A DNA stretch of 64,000 nucleotides from Bog-473 sp963821755. Lineage in GTDB: Bacteria; Actinomycetota; Acidimicrobiia; Acidimicrobiales; RAAP-2. Both the position numbers and the translations under genes were made by a program. Shown here one piece after another: positions 60,386-64,000 of the stretch. The stretch is from positions 248,001 to 312,000 of the forward strand of contig CAWGEX010000003.1 in the NCBI GenBank assembly GCA_963821755.1. Reading direction: 5' to 3'. Within the stretch, counting starts at the first letter, position 1. Each line of letters begins with the position of its first letter. The notes below the pieces were generated by a model, which searched no databases, was not told where the DNA came from, and worked only from the letters and a program-made list of their open reading frames with translations.

Positions 60386-60929
60386 CGATCTGAAAAACGG
60401 CATGAGCCTGAACCTGCCCGAGGGCCTGTTCAGCGTCGTCGAGTTCCAGCACGTAAAGCCCGGCAAGGGTGGGGCGTTCGTGCGGACCAAGCTCAAGAAC
60501 CTGCGGAGCGGCGCGGTGATCGAACGCACCTACCGGGCGGACGAGAAGCTCGATCAGGCCATCATCGACAAACGGGACATGCAGTTCCTCTACCGGGACG
60601 GTTCCGACTACGTGTTCATGGACACATCGAACTACGAGCAGATGCAGGCGGCGCCGGAGCTGTTGGGCACCGCCCCCGACTACCTCAAGGAAGGCGACGC
60701 GGCCAACCTGCAGATGTACAACGACGAGATCGTCGGCGTCGACCTCCCGGCCTCGGTCGAGCTCAAGGTGATCGAGACCGAACCGGGGGAGAAGGGCGAC
60801 CGCGTCTCGGGTGCTCGCAAACCGGCCACCATGGAGACCGGCCTGGTCATTCAGGTGCCGCTGTTCGTCAACATCGGCGACGCCATCAAGGTGGACACCC
60901 GCACCGGCGAGTACCTCACCAGGGCTTGA
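60369..60929 (+). CDS. efp: Elongation factor P
   Basis: Relieves ribosome stalling at polyproline. 186 residues, three beta domains. The tip lysine of domain I is K33 in HVKPGKGGAFVRTK. ERTYRADEKLDQAIIDKRDM, YNDEIVGVDLPASVELKVIE and the C-terminal FVNIGDAIKVDTRTGEYL are standard. ATG 60369 lies inside the end of the peptidase gene. Confidence 0.97.
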   Translation: MAVSTNDLKNGMSLNLPEGLFSVVEFQHVKPGKGGAFVRTKLKNLRSGAVIERTYRADEKLDQAIIDKRDMQFLYRDGSDYVFMDTSNYEQMQAAPELLGTAPDYLKEGDAANLQMYNDEIVGVDLPASVELKVIETEPGEKGDRVSGARKPATMETGLVIQVPLFVNIGDAIKVDTRTGEYLTRA

Positions 60930-61345
60930 GTTCACCCACCTTGGCGGACTCCGGCGCACCCCGCCACCAGCAGAGAGAACGTGCGCTCTCCCTTCTCTAC
61001 GAGGCCGAGCTCAAAGGCGAGAGCCCTCTGGAGGTCCTGGCCGAACTCTCCGTACCGCCCGATCCCTACGTCTGCCACCTGCTCGAAGGCGCTGTAGCCA
61101 CCCATGGGGAGGCCGATACCCGCATCACCGCGGCGTCGGTGGGGTGGCCGCTCGAGCGCATGGCGGTGATCGACCGGCTGGTGCTGCGCCTGGCCGTGGC
61201 CGAGCTCCTCGATCCCGGCGGCCCGCCCACGGCGGTGATCCTCGACGAAGCGGTCGAGCTGGCCAAGAACTACTCGACCGACGACTCGGGGTCGTTCGTC
61301 AACGGCATTCTCTCCACGATCGCCCCTGAGGTCCGTCCCGCCTGA
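60926..61345 (+). CDS. nusB: Transcription antitermination factor NusB
   Basis: RNA-binding helical protein of rRNA antitermination. 139 residues. RHQQRERALSLLYEAELKG, ERMAVIDRLVLRLAVAELL, TAVILDEAVELAKNYSTDDS and GSFVNGILSTIAPEV are characteristic. The start is TTG 60926 overlapping the efp stop (TTGA). Usual efp-nusB order. Confidence 0.94.
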   Translation: MSSPTLADSGAPRHQQRERALSLLYEAELKGESPLEVLAELSVPPDPYVCHLLEGAVATHGEADTRITAASVGWPLERMAVIDRLVLRLAVAELLDPGGPPTAVILDEAVELAKNYSTDDSGSFVNGILSTIAPEVRPA

Positions 61346-61436
61346 AAGCCGCCACGCCCGGTGCGGGCACACGGTGCTGACCATCGGTGCTGACAATGGC
61401 CCTCCCGGATCGGTGGGGTCGGCGGCCGTGGCGCGA

Positions 61437-61442
61437 TAAGGT
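61437..61442 (+). promoter_or_regulatory. -10 box TAAGGT for the pyr operon
   Basis: TAnnnT hexamer in the 150-bp gap after nusB; a transcript from about 61449 would begin just before the PyrR hairpin. No clear -35. Confidence 0.4.
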
Positions 61443-61459
61443 ATCTGCCTGACCGTGAA

Positions 61460-61479
61460 GTGAGTCCCGTGAGGCTCAC
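61460..61479 (+). promoter_or_regulatory. PyrR-binding RNA hairpin
   Basis: Stem GTGAG (61460-61464) / CTCAC (61475-61479). The bases AGTCCCGTGAGGCT at 61463-61476 match the PyrR-binding loop consensus ARUCCNGNGAGGYU at every position. It lies 7 nt before the AGGAGGAG of pyrR, so PyrR binding should block ribosome entry, as described for mycobacterial pyr operons. Confidence 0.85.
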
Positions 61480-61495
61480 ACGGACAGGAGGAGCA

Positions 61496-62065
61496 GTGGC
61501 CGAACGCGAACGCAGTCACACGCGACCCCTCGGGGGCGTGTTCGTCGCCCACTCCCAGTTGCTTTCCGCCGCTGATGTGCAGCGCGCCCTGACGCGGATG
61601 GCCCACGAGATCGTCGAACGCAACGGTGGCATTGAAGACGTGGTCCTGGTCGGCCTCCAGACGGGTGGCATCCCCCTGGCCACCCGGATGGCCGAGGCCC
61701 TGAGCCAGATCGAGAACGCCGAGGTCGCCGTGGGCAGCCTCGACGTGGCCTTTTACCGCGACGACATCGGTCTGCGGCCCGTCCTTCCCGAAGCGGTCAC
61801 CAATATCCCCGGCGATCTGGCCGGAAAGGTGGTGGTCCTGGTCGACGACGTGCTCTTCACCGGCCGGACGATCCGGGCCGCCCTCAATGCCCTGAACGAC
61901 TTCGGACGGGCCCGGGCGGTGCAGCTGGCCGTGATGATCGACCGGGGCCATCGCGAACTCCCCATTCGACCCGACTACGTGGGGAAGAACCTTCCGACCA
62001 ACCGCGAAGAGATGATCGATGTCGGCGATGACGGCGTGTGGATCGGGACCCTGGAAGACAAGTGA
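61496..62065 (+). CDS. pyrR: Bifunctional pyr operon regulator / uracil phosphoribosyltransferase PyrR
   Basis: 189 residues. PRPP-binding motif VVVLVDDVLFTGRTIRAALN; RMAHEIVERNGG and VGLQTGGIPLA near the N-terminus; MIDRGHRELPIRPDYVGKNL near the C-terminus. Senses UMP/UTP and binds the hairpin just upstream. GTG 61496 is preferred because of AGGAGGAG at 61486-61493; an upstream in-frame GTG lies within the hairpin itself. GTGA overlap with pyrB. Confidence 0.95.
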   Translation: MAERERSHTRPLGGVFVAHSQLLSAADVQRALTRMAHEIVERNGGIEDVVLVGLQTGGIPLATRMAEALSQIENAEVAVGSLDVAFYRDDIGLRPVLPEAVTNIPGDLAGKVVVLVDDVLFTGRTIRAALNALNDFGRARAVQLAVMIDRGHRELPIRPDYVGKNLPTNREEMIDVGDDGVWIGTLEDK

Positions 62066-63045
62066 CGCAACCCCGACACCTCCTCTCGGTAGCCGACCTC
62101 GGCCCCGACGGCATCGCCGAGGTCCTCCGCGTGGCCGAGGCGTTCGCCGAAGTAGAGCGCCGGTCCATGCCCAAGGTCCCGACACTGAGGGGCAAGGTGG
62201 TGGCCACGCTCTTCTTCGAGGAGTCGACCCGCACGCGCCTCTCCTTCGAGACGGCAGCCAAGCGGCTCTCCGCCGATGTGCTCTCGCTGACCGTGGCCAA
62301 CTCGTCGGTCAAGAAGGGGGAGTCCCTCCGGGACACGATCGAGACCGTCGAAGCCATGGGCATAGACGCCGTGATCATCCGCCACTCCTCGTCCGGTGCT
62401 CCCCATCAGGTGGCCCGCTGGGTGACCCGGGCCAGGGTGATCAATGCCGGCGACGGCTGGCATGAGCATCCGACCCAGGCCCTCTTGGACTGCTTCACCG
62501 TGCGCCAGGTACTGGCCGAGCGCAAAGGGGTGGCGCCGGAGGACCTGGGCATTGGCTGCTTCGACGGGCTGCGGGTGCTGATCGTGGGCGATGTCCGGCA
62601 CAGCCGGGTGGCCCGCTCCGAGGTTTTGGCCTACACCGCTCTGGGAGCCCACGTCACGCTGGCCGCGCCGGGCAGCCTGCTGCCGCCGTCGCTCGAAGGC
62701 TGGCCGGTCGAGGTCGCCACCAATTTTGACGCCGCGCTGGCCGACGCCGATGTGGTCTCGCTCCTTCGCCTCCAGGCGGAGCGGGGGAGTGGCTCATTTG
62801 TCCCCAGCTTGCGTGAGTACACGGCCGGGTGGGGCCTCACGGCCCGCCGGGTCCAGCGGCTCAGCGATGCGGCCATCGTCACCCATCCGGGCCCCATGGT
62901 GCGCGGCGTCGAGATTGCCTCGGACGTGGCTGACCTTCCCCGCACCGTGGTCACCCAACAAGTCACCAACGGCGTGGCCGTGCGGATGGCCATCCTCTTT
63001 CTCCTCCTCGGCGGGGAATGGCCGGGCGGGGACACGCATGGCTGA
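62062..63045 (+). CDS. pyrB: Aspartate carbamoyltransferase catalytic subunit
   Basis: First committed step of pyrimidine synthesis. 327 residues. Carbamoyl phosphate motif FFEESTRTRLSFE (51-63), RHSSSGAPHQVARW, GDGWHEHPTQALLDCFT, LIVGDVRHSRVARS and HPGPMVRGVEI. No regulatory subunit gene adjoins. GTG 62062 overlaps the pyrR stop; the 3' end overlaps pyrC by 8 bp. Confidence 0.97.
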   Translation: MTQPRHLLSVADLGPDGIAEVLRVAEAFAEVERRSMPKVPTLRGKVVATLFFEESTRTRLSFETAAKRLSADVLSLTVANSSVKKGESLRDTIETVEAMGIDAVIIRHSSSGAPHQVARWVTRARVINAGDGWHEHPTQALLDCFTVRQVLAERKGVAPEDLGIGCFDGLRVLIVGDVRHSRVARSEVLAYTALGAHVTLAAPGSLLPPSLEGWPVEVATNFDAALADADVVSLLRLQAERGSGSFVPSLREYTAGWGLTARRVQRLSDAAIVTHPGPMVRGVEIASDVADLPRTVVTQQVTNGVAVRMAILFLLLGGEWPGGDTHG

Positions 63046-64000
63046 GGTCACGCTGGTCATCCGTGGTGGATCGGTGATCACGCCCGAGGGGCTCCGGCGT
63101 CTCGATCTGGCGCTCGGCGACGGCACCGTCCTGGAGTTGGGCGAGGCCATCCCCGGCCCGTCCGGGGCCACCGTGCTCGACGCGGTCGGATGCCTGATCG
63201 GACCGGGCCTGGTCGACCTCCACACGCACCTGCGGCAACCCGGACGTGAGGAGGCCGAGACCGTCGAGAGCGGCGCCCGGGCTGCGGCCCTGGGGGGGTA
63301 CACGGCCGTGGTGGCCATGCCCAACACCGAACCGGCGATCGACTCGGCCGGGGTCGCCCGTGACGTGCTGGCCCTGGGTCGGGACACCGTGGCCGAAGTC
63401 GCGGTGGCCGGAGCGATCACCGTGGGCCGGGCCGGGAAAGCTCTGGCCCCGATTGGTGAGCTGGCTGCCCTGGGCGTGCGCATCTTCACCGACGACGGCG
63501 CCGGCGTCCAAGACGGGGCGCTGATGCGTCGCGCGCTCGACTACGCCAAGGGCGTCGGGGTGACGCTGGCGCAACACTGCGAAGACGAGTGCTTGTCCGT
63601 CGGTGGCGCCATGCACGAGGGTGGTTGGTCCAGCCGACTTGGCCTGCCGGGGATCCCTGCCGCCGCGGAGGAGTCGATGGTGGCCCGGGACATTCAGTTG
63701 GTGCGCCTGACCGGCGCCCCGGTGCACTTCCTCCATCTCTCGACGGCCGGGTCGGTCCAGCTCGTGCGCGAGGCCAAGGCCGAAGGACTGCCGGTGACGG
63801 CCGAAGCCGCACCGCACCACATGCTGCTGACCCACGCCGAGGTGGCGGGCTACGACCCGGTGTTCAAGGTCAACCCACCCCTGCGATCAGACGGCGACGT
63901 GGCGGCGGTCATTGGCGGGCTGTGCGACGGCACCATCGACGCCATCGCCACCGATCATGCGCCGCACGCGCCCGAGACCAAGGACGCGCCGTTCGATCAG
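63038..64000 (+). CDS. pyrC: Dihydroorotase (3' end outside window)
   Basis: Zinc amidohydrolase cyclising carbamoyl aspartate. 321 codons are visible and the frame is open at the window edge. Metal ligands HTHLRQPG (His62, His64), then GGYTAVVAMPNTEP, FTDDGAGVQDGALMRRALDY, LAQHCEDECLS, HFLHLSTAGSVQLV, VTAEAAPHHMLLT and DAIATDHAPHAPETKD. It is the long, class I form. ATG 63038 lies in the end of pyrB. Confidence 0.96.
   Translation, partial: MAEVTLVIRGGSVITPEGLRRLDLALGDGTVLELGEAIPGPSGATVLDAVGCLIGPGLVDLHTHLRQPGREEAETVESGARAAALGGYTAVVAMPNTEPAIDSAGVARDVLALGRDTVAEVAVAGAITVGRAGKALAPIGELAALGVRIFTDDGAGVQDGALMRRALDYAKGVGVTLAQHCEDECLSVGGAMHEGGWSSRLGLPGIPAAAEESMVARDIQLVRLTGAPVHFLHLSTAGSVQLVREAKAEGLPVTAEAAPHHMLLTHAEVAGYDPVFKVNPPLRSDGDVAAVIGGLCDGTIDAIATDHAPHAPETKDAPFDQ

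Noticed and set aside
61460..61495. Upstream in-frame GTG as the pyrR start
   Set aside because: It lies inside the PyrR-binding hairpin and has no ribosome binding site; GTG 61496 follows AGGAGGAG.
1..64000. tRNA, rRNA and CRISPR features
   Set aside because: No tRNA T-loop with matching acceptor stem, no rRNA segment and no regularly spaced repeat array was noticed on reading; a covariance-model search could not be run.

Overview
The window is high-GC DNA from an actinomycete-type bacterium, most likely an uncultured relative of the Acidimicrobiia. The inference rests on the gene content and order: ftsQ-ftsZ-yggS-sepF-yggT, a Wag31-type DivIVA, a proteasome activator (Bpa), an SigJ-type ECF factor, a complete menaquinone locus and an aroCKBQ-pepP-efp-nusB-pyrRBC string. 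Many starts are GTG, and at least fourteen genes carry a TAnnnT -10 box only 6-9 nt before the start codon, so leaderless transcripts appear common. No rRNA, tRNA, CRISPR array, integrase or transposase was seen.

Layout. 1-3.6 kb: division genes ftsQ (cut by the window edge), ftsZ, yggS, sepF and yggT. 3.8-25.8 kb: a cell-surface glycan island with two acyltransferase-3 proteins, several GT-C-like membrane proteins (three of them tandem paralogues of about 2 kb each), a sugar-nucleotide cytidylyltransferase with an SDR epimerase, a YfhO-type membrane protein, a methyltransferase and a GT2 glycosyltransferase. The island separates yggT from divIVA, which normally lie close together. 26-33 kb: divIVA, a TraR/DksA-type zinc-finger protein with a histone-like tail, lspA, rluD, a sigma-70 factor, a histidine phosphatase, an Rrf2 regulator, a phosphodiesterase and bpa. 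33.2-41.2 kb: a broken RDD membrane protein, dnaE, two unknown genes and a thioredoxin-fold YyaL protein. 41.3-44 kb: an SDR, an AhpD-like protein with SigJ, and a small unknown gene. 44-49.5 kb: menE, menB, menA, menH and menD on alternating strands. 49.5-55.7 kb: carotenoid oxygenase, tyrS, a lipoprotein, a flavin reductase, small unknown genes and an NfuA-type Fe-S carrier. 55.9-64 kb: the shikimate genes, pepP, efp, nusB and the pyrimidine operon, the last preceded by a PyrR-binding RNA hairpin.

Two kinds of signal run through the window. First, short tandem duplications sit at gene junctions; in two places they copy the overlapping stop/start (GTGA) so that tiny minicistrons chain one gene to the next. 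Second, single-base frameshifts interrupt otherwise intact genes. They cluster in the glycan island but also hit menD and the Rrf2 gene, so base-level assembly error has to be excluded before calling these genes dead.
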